A DNA stretch of 64,000 bases from Dryomyza anilis. Lineage: Eukaryota > Arthropoda > Insecta > Diptera > Dryomyzidae. Location: assembly GCA_951804985.1 (NCBI GenBank), contig OX638130.1, positions 120,479,593-120,543,592 on the forward strand, read 5' to 3'. Below the pieces are notes generated by a model. It was given only the letters and a program-made list of their open reading frames with translations. It searched no databases and was not told the DNA's origin. Positions within the stretch are counted from its first letter, which is position 1. Every line of letters begins with the position of its first letter. A program made the position numbers and the translations under genes. This document shows, piece by piece, positions 22,023 to 32,746 of this stretch.

Positions 22023-25000
22023 ATGCGCCCAATGAAAACAAAAAAGAAGCCTCGGATAACGACCGATTACAACGATGACGACCCACGCAAACGTTTTAAG
22101 GACCATGATTTACGGATATGCACCTGGAATGTCCGGACCCTTTATAGGGAAGGTGCCTCTACCCAGCTGGCAGATGTCCTCGAAAAATATAAGGCTGACA
22201 TCACCGCTATCCAGGAGATGCGATGGACGGGACAGGGCTGTTCGAAACAAGCGTCCTGTGATATCTACTACAGCTGCCATGCGGAGAGACACGAATTTGG
22301 ATGTGGATTTGTGGTCGGCAAGAGACTCCGCCACCTTGTCTCTAGGTTCACGCCCGTGGACGAAAGGCTGGCAACAATCCGCATCAAGGCTAAATATTTC
22401 CATATCAGCCTAATTTGTGCACACGCTCCGACGAACGAGAAAGATGACGAGACAAAAGAGCGCTTCTACGAGCGCCTAGACAACGCATACGAGCGCTGCC
22501 CCCGCCACGATATCAAAATCGTGCTAGGCGATTTTAACGCCAAGGTGGGCAGAGAAGCCATCTATTGTCCCACAATCGGAAAATTTAGCCTCCATGCCAA
22601 CACTTCCGATAACGGAACGAGGCTAATCGACTTCGCCGCAGCACGAAACATGGTAGTTAGTAGCACTAGATTCGAACATTTCGATATCCACAAGGCCACA
22701 TGGTTGTCGCCCGATCAAAAAACTCGAAATCAAATTGATCACGTTGTGATTGACGGAAGGCACGCTTCGAGCGTGATGGACGTACGCACAATCCGAGGTG
22801 CCAATATGGACTCGGATCATTACCTTGTAGCAGCCAAGGTCCGCACACGCTTAAGCGCTGCGAAGAACGTACGGAACCAAACGCAGAGAAAGCTAGACGT
22901 CGGAAAGCTGCAATCACAACAGACAACGCAAGCCTTTTCCACTCGACTCTCACACCTGCTTAGACAAAGCACTCCTCCTCTCGATGATATAAGCGCGCAG
23001 TGGAATCATATCTCCTGCTCTATGCGTACGGCTGCCGAAGAGGTGCTTGGATTCCAACGCCCCCTGAGGAATCAGTGGTATGACCAAGAGTGTCGCGCGG
23101 CCACTGCAGAGAAAGACGCTGCGTACAAATCCACCCTGCAGTCAGTAGCTACGCGAGCTGCGAAGGAGCGATACAAAGAGAAGAGGAGGGAAGAGAGACG
23201 TCTTTTCAGGCGTAAAAAAAGCGAGGCAGAAAGACGTGAGTGTGAGGAGATTGAGATGCATGGGGACAGGAATGAGGCTCGAAAATTCTTCGAGAAAATA
23301 AGACGCCTAGCCGGAGGTTCGAAATCCGGAGCCTCTTCCTGTAAAGATGAGAACGGAAATCTAGTGACAGATATCCAGAGCACACTGAAAATATGGAGGG
23401 ATCACTTCTCTAAACTGCTGACCGGTGATGATGACCTCAATTCCACCGATAGAGAAGCAAACCCGGCAACCCCAGTACTTGATGACGACGTTGAGATTCC
23501 GCCACCCGACCATGACGAGGTCAGAACAGCCATTGCTCGGCTGAAAAACAACAAAGCCGCAGGTGCTGATGGCCTGCCTGCAGAATTGTTTAAGACCGGA
23601 GGCGAAGAGCTAATAGAGAGCATGCACGAGCTCGTAAGCAGAATATGGTCGGATGAAAGCATGCCAAGTGACTGGAACCTCAGTGTACTCTGCCCAATCC
23701 TTAAGAAAGGGGATCCCACTATCTGCGCCAACTACCGTGGGATCAGCCTACTCAATATCGCATACAAGGTTCTATCGAGCGTATTATGTGAAAGACTGAA
23801 GCCCATCGTCAACAGACTGATTGGACCTTATCAGTGCGGCTTCAGACCTGGAAAGTCCACCATAGACCAGATTTTCACATTGCGCCTAATCCAGGAAAAG
23901 ACCCTAGAAAAACAGATCGACACCTACCACCTATTAGTCGACTATAAAGCCGCCTTCGACACTCCGATAAGGGAACGATTATACGCCGCAATGTCTGAGT
24001 TCGGTATACCTGCGAAACTTATAAGGCTTTGCAGGATGACCCTGAGCAACACACGTTGCTCAGTGAGAATAGGAAAAGACCTCTCCGAGCCATTTCATAC
24101 CGAACGAGGTTTCAGACAGGGTGACTCCCTATCGTGCGACTTTTTTAACTTATTGATGGAGAAAATAGTTCGAGCTGCCGAACTCCGTCAAAGCGGCACT
24201 ATCCTCAACAAAAGTGTCATGCTGCTCGCATATGCCGACGATATTGATATCATTGGCAGGAGCACACGAGCAGTCAGCGCAGCATTCTCCAGATTGGAGA
24301 AAGAGTCGCGTCGAATGGGTCTAGCGGTGAACGAGGACAAGACGAAGTTCCTTGTGTCAACAAGCAAAAAAGAGTCCGTGCGTCTTGGACAAAAAGCTGA
24401 TTTTGACACCCACAAGTTCGACATTGTGAAGGACTTCGTCTATCTGGGATCCAGCGTAAACAGCAACAACGACGTCAGCCTGGAGATCAAACGGAGAATA
24501 ACTCTTGCCAACAGGTGCTACTTTGGGCTCAGTAGGCAATTGAGAAGCAGAGCCCTCTCTCGCCGGACAAAAATAACGCTCTACAAGTCACTCATCATGC
24601 CCGTCCTACTTTATGGTGCAGAAACATGGACGCTGGCCACCACCGATGAGAGAGTACTGGGAGCGTTCGAGAGAAAGATTCTCCGTAAAATCTTTGGCCC
24701 TATCTGCTTTGCTAACGAGTATCGAATCAGGATGAACCACGAGCTGTATGAGATATTCGACGACATTGACATAGTCAAGCGCATCAAGATCCAGCGGCTT
24801 CGCTGGCTAGGTCATGTCGAACGAATGGATGAAAACACTCCAGCCAAGAAGGTGCTTGAATCGAAACTCGAAGGTGGACAGCGTAGAAGAGGGCGTCCAA
24901 ATCTGCGTTGGAAAGACCAAGTTGAGGACAACCTGGCAACGCTTGGTATTTCTAACTGGCGTCAGCGCGCGCAAAGCAGATCCGACTGGCGCGGCTTCAT

Positions 25001-25031
25001 CTCAGCGGCCAAAACCGACCCACGGTTGTAA
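22023..25031 (+). CDS. RTE endonuclease/reverse transcriptase polyprotein
   Basis: 1,002 codons from ATG at 22023. The frame is open back to a TGA at 21978-21980, with only a GTG upstream. The N-terminal apurinic/apyrimidinic-type endonuclease has TWNVRTL (Asn36), IQEMRW (Glu65), LGDFNAKVG (Asp170/Asn172) and DSDHYL (SDH 264-266); it nicks target DNA. A basic coiled linker (~370-430) follows. The reverse transcriptase has NNKAAGADGLPAE (~509), NYRGISLL (570), motif A DYKAAFD (Asp640), motif B GFRQGDSLS (696-704) and motif C YADD (737-740), all intact. The C-terminal region has YGAETWTL, LRWLGHVERM and a basic GQRRRGRPNLRW. There is no RNase H and no separate ORF1. The protein would carry out target-primed reverse transcription. 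Host genome annotations often mislabel such ORFs 'craniofacial development protein 2-like'. No frameshift or stop is present; it is potentially active, although the 5' leader may be incomplete. Confidence 0.95.
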   Translation: MRPMKTKKKPRITTDYNDDDPRKRFKDHDLRICTWNVRTLYREGASTQLADVLEKYKADITAIQEMRWTGQGCSKQASCDIYYSCHAERHEFGCGFVVGKRLRHLVSRFTPVDERLATIRIKAKYFHISLICAHAPTNEKDDETKERFYERLDNAYERCPRHDIKIVLGDFNAKVGREAIYCPTIGKFSLHANTSDNGTRLIDFAAARNMVVSSTRFEHFDIHKATWLSPDQKTRNQIDHVVIDGRHASSVMDVRTIRGANMDSDHYLVAAKVRTRLSAAKNVRNQTQRKLDVGKLQSQQTTQAFSTRLSHLLRQSTPPLDDISAQWNHISCSMRTAAEEVLGFQRPLRNQWYDQECRAATAEKDAAYKSTLQSVATRAAKERYKEKRREERRLFRRKKSEAERRECEEIEMHGDRNEARKFFEKIRRLAGGSKSGASSCKDENGNLVTDIQSTLKIWRDHFSKLLTGDDDLNSTDREANPATPVLDDDVEIPPPDHDEVRTAIARLKNNKAAGADGLPAELFKTGGEELIESMHELVSRIWSDESMPSDWNLSVLCPILKKGDPTICANYRGISLLNIAYKVLSSVLCERLKPIVNRLIGPYQCGFRPGKSTIDQIFTLRLIQEKTLEKQIDTYHLLVDYKAAFDTPIRERLYAAMSEFGIPAKLIRLCRMTLSNTRCSVRIGKDLSEPFHTERGFRQGDSLSCDFFNLLMEKIVRAAELRQSGTILNKSVMLLAYADDIDIIGRSTRAVSAAFSRLEKESRRMGLAVNEDKTKFLVSTSKKESVRLGQKADFDTHKFDIVKDFVYLGSSVNSNNDVSLEIKRRITLANRCYFGLSRQLRSRALSRRTKITLYKSLIMPVLLYGAETWTLATTDERVLGAFERKILRKIFGPICFANEYRIRMNHELYEIFDDIDIVKRIKIQRLRWLGHVERMDENTPAKKVLESKLEGGQRRRGRPNLRWKDQVEDNLATLGISNWRQRAQSRSDWRGFISAAKTDPRL

Positions 25032-25055
25032 GGGCCATTTAAGTAAGTAAGTAAG

Positions 25056-25067
25056 TAACAAAGAAAC
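25056..25067. repeat. Target-site duplication, right copy
   Basis: TAACAAAGAAAC matches 21731-21742 exactly and marks the right boundary of the RTE insertion after its AAGT tail. Confidence 0.85.
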
Positions 25068-26465
25068 CCAAAACAAATCCTGTAATCAATCCTGTGCCAT
25101 GTAAATCATCAAAAAAAATATATATATAAAACCAAAACTATTGCGGGCGCGGATGCAGGCGCAACATTGAGCGATCATCAATCGAGTAACCAACGAAAAC
25201 AGATGCTTTTCGTGGTGCTCAGTGGTATTGGTTGTGATGGTGGTGTCGATGATGATAGTGCCGCCAGGAACAGTGTAGCACTAATGCATACAAATGCACC
25301 GTAGTACAGGAAAGAAATACAAAAAAAGGAACTAAAATTCTGCTCACCTACGTAATGCATATAGTTCAGTGAATATGTATGCGTGAAGGCAGATGTTTTT
25401 GGCACACGCAGGATGTGCGCAGGAGCCTCCGTAGTATCCGTAAATGACTTACGACGACGACGATGACGTTGTTGATGTCGATGATGATGACTACGATGAC
25501 GCCGAGGTAAAACTGTTGACTTGAGGGGAAAATGCGAATATATATTTACTAAATACATAAGAGCACTCTTTATATAGACACGTTCGCCACTTGAAGGCTC
25601 AACAAATTTTGAGCACTCTGCGCAGGCTTGACGGACACGTGCGCCAGCTCGCCGCACATATCCTTGTGTTTATTTTATCCTTATGCAGGTTTCAAGAGTT
25701 AGGTGCTGGTCGTGCGTACGCGGGTTTTACCTAAAGAGCGCACCTTGCTTCGCGGATGCCAATCAAATGAAGGCATCACTGTTGCGCTATGGAGCCCTTA
25801 AAACCTTGAGTAAAACAGACAAAAAATAAGGGAGCAATTAAAAAATATATATATATTTTTTTTATTTAAGTTCAGCTTAAGAACGAACAACTTCATGTCT
25901 GACATTGAATGTATTGGGATTGCCACATATTTAATGCCTACTCGTATTTGTCGCATCATAAATGCGATTAAACTATTTAATCTTTACCGCCTCCACCCAC
26001 AAATTCGGCACAAAAACCTATAGCATTGTCTGTTCTGTTCTTATATAGAGGACATTTTTTTGGTATTATTCACGCCTTTCATTCCAAACGCCCTATGGCT
26101 TTGTTCGACACTTGAACCGAAAACAATGCGCTCAATGCGAGTGCCTAATGAAAGAACAATGAGCCGCATAATGAACGGACAATGGCGCAGAAATTCGCAG
26201 AAGATTCGTAGTTTCTGTAGTCAATACCAATAGCTACTTTTCTATTGACGACAAAAAAGAAACATTTGACATTTATTTCAGTATATTTCAAGAAAGGTTA
26301 AATATAAAACGGCCTCTTTATTTGGCATTCTTTGCTGTTTTGAAAGCCGCTAAACATTCTACGGAAACCAAGTATTAAAATTCAAAATGCATTGAGCTGA
26401 TTTAGGTAAGGCTTTCAAATCTAAAAACCGAAATCTAGCAGAAAGCAACAGTTCTAAGTCCATCA
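25068..26465. other. Mixed-composition island, no gene recognised
   Basis: Bases 25140-25830 and 25970-26250 are relatively GC-balanced. A 159-codon frame on the minus strand (25178-25657) is the longest non-transposon frame in the window. Its middle is a His/Arg run read from degenerate GATGAC/CGACGA repeats (about 25450-25505), and its ends show no known domain or codon bias, so I do not call it a gene. Bases 26250-26465 are AT-rich. Confidence 0.3.
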
Positions 26466-26469
26466 GAAT

Positions 26470-28880
26470 TGAAATTTTATTGAAAAATTCAATTTTTACT
26501 GAAAATTTAATTTTATTTAAAAATTGAATTTTTACTGAAAAATGAAATTTTTCTGAAAAACGAAATTTTTATTAAAAAATTCAATATGTATTGAAAAAAT
26601 TATTTTTGACTGATAAATTGAATTTTTATTGAAAAATAAACATTTTATCGCAAAATGAAATTTTTACTGAAAATTGAATTTTTACTGAAAATTTGAATTT
26701 TAACTGCAAAATGAAATTTTTACTGGAAAATGAAATTTTTACTGAAAAATGGAACTTTTACTGAAAAATTTAAACTTTTACTGGAAAATGAAATTTTAAC
26801 TGAAAAATTGAATTTTTACTGAAAAACTGAATTTTTACTGAAAAATTGAATTTTTTACTGAAAAATTGAATTTTTTACTGAAAAATTGAATTTTTTACTG
26901 AAAAATTGAATTTTTTACTGAAAAATTGAATTTTTTTTTTACTGAAAAATTGAATTTTTACTGAAAAATTGAATTTTTTTACTGAAAAATTGAATTTTTA
27001 CTGAAAAACTGAATTTTTACTGAAAAACTGAATTTACTGAAAAATGGAATTTTTACTGAAAAATTGAATTATTACTGAAAAATTGAATTTTTACTGAAAA
27101 ATTGAATTTTTGCTGAAAAACTGAATTTTTACTGAAAAATGGAACTTTTACTGAAAAATTGAAATTTTTACTGGAAAATGAAATTTTTACTGAAAAATGG
27201 AACTTTTACTGAAAAATTGAATTTTTACTGAAAAACTGAATTTTTACTGAAAAATTGAATTTTTTACTGAAAAATTGAATTTTAACTGAAAAATGCAATT
27301 TTTACTCAAAAATGAAATTTTTACTGAAAAATGAAATTTTACTGAAAAATGGAACTTTTACTGAAAAATTTAAATTTTACTGAAAAATTGAATTTTTACT
27401 GAAAAATTGAATTTTTACTAAAAATTTGAATTTTTACTGAAAAATTGAATTTTTACTGAAAAATTGAATTTTTACTGAAAAATATAAATTTTACTGAAAA
27501 ATTGAATTTTTACTGAAAAATATAAATTTTACTGAAAAATTGAATTTTTACTGAAAAATGGAACTTTTACTGAAAAATTTAAATTTTACTGAAAAATTGA
27601 ATTTTTACTGAAAAATTGAATTTTTACTGAAAAATTGAATTTTTACTGAAAAATTGAATTTTTACTGAAAAATTGAATTTTTACTGAAAAATTGAATTTT
27701 TACTGAAAAATTGAATTTTTACTGAAAAATTGAATTTTTACTGAAAAATATAAATTTTACTGAAAAATATAAATTTTACTGAAAAATTTAATTTTTACTG
27801 AAAAATTTAATTTTAACTGAAAAATTTAATTTTAACTCAAAAATTGAATTTTTACTGAAAAACTGAATTTTTACTGAAAAATTGAATTTTTTACTGAAAA
27901 ATTGAATTTTTTTTTACTGAAAAATTGAATTTTTACTGAAAAATTGAATTTTTTTACTGAAAAATTGAATTTTTACTGAAAAACTGAATTTTTACTGAAA
28001 AACTGAATTTACTGAAAAATGGAATTTTTACTGAAAAATTGAATTATTACTGAAAAATTGAATTTTTACTGAAAAATTGAATTTTTGCTGAAAAACTGAA
28101 TTTTTACTGAAAAATTGAACTTTTACTGAAAAATTGAAATTTTTACTGGAAAATGAAATTTTTACTGAAAAATGGAACTTTTACTGAAAAATTGAATTTT
28201 TACTGAAAAACTGAATTTTTACTGAAAAATTGAATTTTTTACTGAAAAATTGAATTTTAACTGAAAAATGCAATTTTTACTCAAAAATGAAATTTTTACT
28301 GAAAAATGAAATTTTACTGAAAAATGGAACTTTTACTGAAAAATTTAAATTTTACTGAAAAATTGAATTTTTACTGAAAAATTGAATTTTTACTGAAAAA
28401 TTGAATTTTTACTGAAAAATTGAATTTTTACTGAAAAATATAAATTTTACTGAAAAATTGAATTTTTACTGAAAAATATAAATTTTACTGAAAAATTGAA
28501 TTTTTACTGAAAAATATAAATTTTACTGAAAAATTGAATTTTTACTGAAAAATTGAATTTTTACTGAAAAATTGAATTTTTACTGATAAATTTAATTTTC
28601 ACTGAAAAATTTAAATTTTACTGAAAAATTTTTATTGCACTACTGTAAAATTAAATATTTACGCAAAAAGTAATTTTTTTTACAGTAAATTTAAGTTTTA
28701 CTGACAAAGTAATTATTTCTAAAAAAATTAGTTTTTAATGCTAATTTCAATTTTAAGTAAAAATTGGAATTTACCGAAAAATTTAATTTTTACTGAAAAT
28801 TTACATTTTTATTTTGCTGTGGAATTGTATCATTATTGTGAAATTAATTTTTTACTTGAAAATTAAGATTTTACTGAAAA
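26470..28880 (+). repeat. 19-bp minisatellite array 4 (TTGAATTTTTACTGAAAAA variant)
   Basis: The largest array, about 2.4 kb. The unit differs from the other arrays by one base (TACTG instead of TAGTG) but has the same length, orientation and AATTTTT/AAAAATT stem. Distinctive variants recur exactly 975 bp apart: CTGAATTTACTG at 27028 and 28003, TTTGCTG at 27109 and 28084, CTCAAAAATG at 27305 and 28280. A ~0.6-kb block was therefore duplicated within the array. Confidence 0.92.
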
Positions 28881-29935
28881 ATTAAAAAACGAACCGACGT
28901 ATTGTATGCAAAATCACCGGATTCCAACTTTCGTATTCAGTACGGTTTGTTATCTATCAACCTGTTACATACGCTTTATGTATTCTTGTGACATCTTTAT
29001 CCGCCTCCGATCTGTGCAAAAAAACACTCTCGGTTTTGTTGCCGATCGCCGTCAGACATTTTCCCACGCCAGCGACCGCGCTGGGCCGTTAACTCGACAG
29101 CGTTGCGCTTTAAGCAAAGATGTCGCGCTTAGCGTTCGGCGCCTTTATCGGAAGCCGACCAAACGATCGACCACACGACAGACCAACAGATCGACCAACT
29201 GATGGAGCAACCAACCAACCGCAGCTAATCCTGAGCAGCATTTAAAACCCACTTAACGACGAACATAAATTCGCGCAGACGCACTGAACAGAAAACTGAG
29301 CAAAAATAAAAAATAAAACACTTGCTGCCGTATGTTAAAATGTCGCTCACGGCCGCAACGCAATTAAACAAATTACAATCTGTCCACCCCACACACAAAT
29401 ACACGAACGAACGGAACGAACACTGCGCGATTTCACCCAAAAATAAATATCTTTTAGCTACTAAATTCAAATTTACGATTGCGCAAGTGTGATGCGCTAT
29501 GCAGTGAAGTTGTTGCAGTTTCTGCTGTTTGCTACGTTGTGACTTTTCATTTTCGTGCGCGCGCGCATGCGCATGGGCCATACCATCACAGCACGGACAA
29601 CGCATTTTGGTGAATTATTTAATTGTTATGAAAACGACTTAATTGCAAACGAACGCATTTTTATGAGCAGTTGCAGTAATGCGCCGATTCGCCGTTAAAA
29701 CGGGGCTTAGCCGAGGGGTCTTAAGCCGGGCATGCCGTACGCGGCGACCATCACAGTCTCAGTGATCGCAATGATCACCACTGTTCACTGTTCATTGAAG
29801 TTGATGATGACGACGACAAGGCATGCAAGAATTTCGCGCTCGAGGCGTTGCAATGAATGTCAGTCGGGTACGGCGCAGTCCGGTCCGGTTCACACTCATC
29901 TGCACATGACAAAAAAAAAAGATTAAATCATTCTC
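28881..29935. other. Mixed-composition island, no gene recognised
   Basis: A GC-balanced island of about 1 kb immediately follows the largest array. Open frames on both strands (28906-29202 plus, 29225-29605 minus) lack known domains. The sequence contains GATCGACCA/CGACCAACAG-type words and GCGCGCGCATGCGCATG (about 29558-29574). It is a candidate regulatory or 5'-untranslated region; no splice structure is evident. Confidence 0.3.
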
Positions 29936-30779
29936 ACACATACCTCATATGTGACAAATATGCTTTGATTTCCCGTATTTAATACATTTTCGTCATGAAA
30001 TTTGATACAAATGATAATAAATTTATTGAGCTTATAGACATTTCATTACTTCAACTAACTTATGGGCCAACTAACTTATTTGGTTTACTTAACTGTCAAG
30101 TCAGTTCTTACAGCCAACAATAAAAAAGCTAAAAGTTTAGAGTAAAAAACTAATTTAGAACAGTTTTAGAACAATTTTGTTTTGCTATATGATACTATTT
30201 CATATGCCAACGGAATATGATAGTTCCATCAACCAATTTGTAGTAATATTTGTCTAAACTTCTTGGTTGTTACAACTAACTTTTCTTTTTTCCAAACTAA
30301 TGCCAAAAAAGATTTGTTTCTCTATGTATCTTGCTACAACCAAATCATTGGCCAACTAACTAATTCAGTTATCTCAACTGATAATTTGGTTCTAAGTACC
30401 AAAACTAAAAGAGGTTTAGTTTAGACTACAACCAATTTTGAAAAGCATAAACACACTTTGGTCAGTGTATACGATAAAATTTGAAGCACCAAGCAAATAT
30501 GAAAATTCTAACAACCAATTTGGATAAATTTCATTCTATCCGAATGAAGTTGGTTGTTACAACTAACTTTTTATTTCAACGATTTTGATGCAAATGATTA
30601 CTAGCAAGATATGGGTTTTTATGGGGACTGTGTATATGATAAAAATTGAAGCTCCAAGCAATTTTGAAAATTCCAACAACCAATTCGAACAAATTTCATT
30701 TTAATCGAATGAAGTTGGTTGTTACAACTAACATTTTCTTTCAACGATTTTGATGCAAATGATTACTAGCAAGAACACT
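29936..30779 (+). repeat. Degenerate tandem repeat, ~165-bp unit
   Basis: GAAGTTGGTTGTTACAACTAAC at 30546 and 30711 begin two units 165 bp apart, sharing TTTCAACGATTTTGATGC and GATTACTAGCAAGA. Further left, diverged units are marked by CCAACTAACTTA and TTGGTTGTTACAACTAAC (about 30262). GTTGGTTGTTACAACTAAC contains the palindrome GTTGTTACAAC. No gene is present. Confidence 0.6.
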
Positions 30780-31060
30780 AAGTTATATGAGCACAATAGA
30801 CCGATCATGCTCATTTTCAATACCAGGCAGGGTAGGTGTATAGGAAATATAAATTCGAAGTTTATTTGATTTAGCTTATCCAGTTTTTCAGTATTCGTGA
30901 TTTTAACCGATGGACAGACAGGCAAACTTACATACAGAGAGGAGGTCCCGCTGATCAATGATATATGAACTTTTCCGTAGGCACATCCCTCCTTCTGGGT
31001 GTTATAAACGGATGAAAAATGTTTACTTTTTACTTATAGGGTAGGGTGTAAAAATGGGAT
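30780..31060 (-). mobile_element. DINE-1/mini-me-like element, truncated
   Basis: A GGACAGACAGGCAAAC remnant is followed by the core GGAGGTCCCGCTGATCAATG (from 30941), an AT-rich step, TCCTTCTGGGTGTTATAAACGG and TAGGGTAGGGTGTAAAAATG. The same order occurs at 38690-39356. A (GTCY)n tract, a conserved core and a TA tract are the published layout of dipteran mini-me elements, which belong to the Helitron-like DINE-1 group. No coding. Confidence 0.6.
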
Positions 31061-32361
31061 ATTTAGAGTCCCTAGTAAAAATTTGAACCGAAAAGTGAGG
31101 TAACCATAAAATTTCGACCGCGCTTCCATAGAAACTATTTATACTTCCATTAAAAAAATAGTTCATAGTTGACCCTCATTTGAAATGAGTTTTGGAGGTA
31201 TGGTATAAATGTTGTATGGTCGACAAGTTTCAATTTAAAAGACTGAATCTAAAAATATCGATACAAAAATATAATCGAAAATTTACGGATCAAAAATTAC
31301 GCAAATTGAAAAACAAAATTTCAAAAATGTTGAATTTGATAAATTCCCTATTTAAAAGTGGTGAATTTTGAATGGAACATTTTTTGGATTTTTGAAAGTT
31401 TTATATATTTCCCAGTATACATTGTTTATATTATTTAATTTTATTTAAAAACAACAACATTTTCCTGTATTCAGAGCACATCTAAAACCCTTCACTAGAT
31501 ATAAATGAAAAGTTATAAACCTTATTTTCTCTCATTCAAAATACAGATGCTGTTACACCTGCTGCTATTATCGAGAAAAGTAATTATCAACGAAATTTTA
31601 TTTCGTGAAAAAGCAGAAAGTAAGAAAACAGCATGCTCAAAAAAAAAATGTTATGATCGACGAAAACAATTTAATAAAAGTGCTTAATTTGTTGTTAATC
31701 AACAGCAACAGTGCCAGCAATAGCAACTAAAAAAAAATAAATGTTTTATTAATACCTGCAGACAACACACACAAACACACCGCAAACGAGTTTGGCACGA
31801 TTTTGTTTTGGTTTTGAAGTTAACAAAATGAAAACTGAAAACTTTTAGTTTTAATTTAATTTATACATTTTCTCGCATAAATCACGCATGCTAATGCCGA
31901 CGATGTATCTTCTCGCTTTCTTTACCATATCTGTTAAGTGGTATCTGCGACAAATTTTCAATTTTGCGACCATTTGTCTAAAATACAAGGCGGCCTATAT
32001 GAATTTATCATCATTTCGTATGCAAACAGCCAGTTATCAGTACTTCATATCTGTGACGATGATCGCGAAGCACCCTACAGTCCATTTTTAGAAGGTTTAA
32101 CCCAAAAAATATTAAATCACTTTAAATGTTTACAAAATTTCGCAATCTGAAACCAGGAACGGACTGGGAAAAAAAATGTTACAGAGCTTTTTGTTTATAA
32201 TCCTGTATGCCCTGTCTCGGATATATTCGATACTTCGAATATTTTTCGAACTAACTTTGATAATAAAAGTTCGATTTTGTTTTTTATCGATTATAATTTT
32301 CAAAATTTATCTTCATTCAAATTTTTGACAAAATACGTATTTAAACATTTTTCATATAACC
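31061..32361. other. AT-rich unassigned tract
   Basis: Only short open frames are present. Two overlapping plus-strand frames of 67 and 70 codons (31888-32150) lie in a less AT-rich stretch but show no recognisable protein. Nothing else is seen. Confidence 0.3.
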
Positions 32362-32746
32362 CAGTCTGCCATTTGATATCGCTCCGAGAATATTTTGAAA
32401 TGTCGATGAATTCATTTGATCTCGATTACGATTTCTGCAATTCTTGATCTCGATTACGATTTCTGCAATTCGTTCTAAAATCGTTACAAGATAATGAAGT
32501 TTATTCGAAAAGAGAAAAAAACTATTCTATATCGATATCGCACCGAATATCGAGATTGATTCGAAAACCAACGCGATATCGATGTGATAATCATTTAAAT
32601 ATCGTATATTTTCGTTTTAGTTTATTGTACGAGAAATTTCAAAAAATAGGTAGAGATAAGCGACGCGATAAAATTTTTTTATCGAAGTTAGTTAATAGTT
32701 TGTTAAAAACTAAGATTATCGTAGAGCTCCTAGACATGGCAGACTG
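32362..32746. mobile_element. Small TIR element with CAGTCTGCCAT ends
   Basis: CAGTCTGCCAT at the left and ATGGCAGACTG at the right are perfect 11-bp inverted repeats bounding 385 bp dense in CGATATCG/TCGAGAT words. The interior includes a tandem duplication of GATCTCGATTACGATTTCTG. A diverged relative occupies 46010-46620. Non-coding. Confidence 0.65.

Larger units (their letters stand above)
21743..25055 (+). mobile_element. RTE-clade non-LTR retrotransposon, intact ORF
   Basis: The element is 3.3 kb, flanked by a perfect 12-bp duplication. It has a ~280-bp 5' leader, a single long ORF with apurinic-type endonuclease plus reverse transcriptase, a very short 3' UTR (AGGGCCATTT) and a 3' tail of four AAGT units rather than poly(A). 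Short 3' UTR, microsatellite tail and no RNase H domain are RTE-clade features. The leader contains a perfect hairpin CTACACC-ACCC-GGTGTAG (21922-21939) and a ribozyme-like segment at its 5' edge. It is GC-balanced, unlike the AT-rich host DNA. The exact duplication and open frame point to a recent insertion. Confidence 0.92.

Noticed and set aside
25178..25657. 159-codon minus-strand open frame, longest outside the retrotransposon
   Set aside because: The central His/Arg tract is read from degenerate GATGAC/CGACGA repeats. The ends have no recognisable domain, the composition is that of the local island, and no promoter or splice context supports it.
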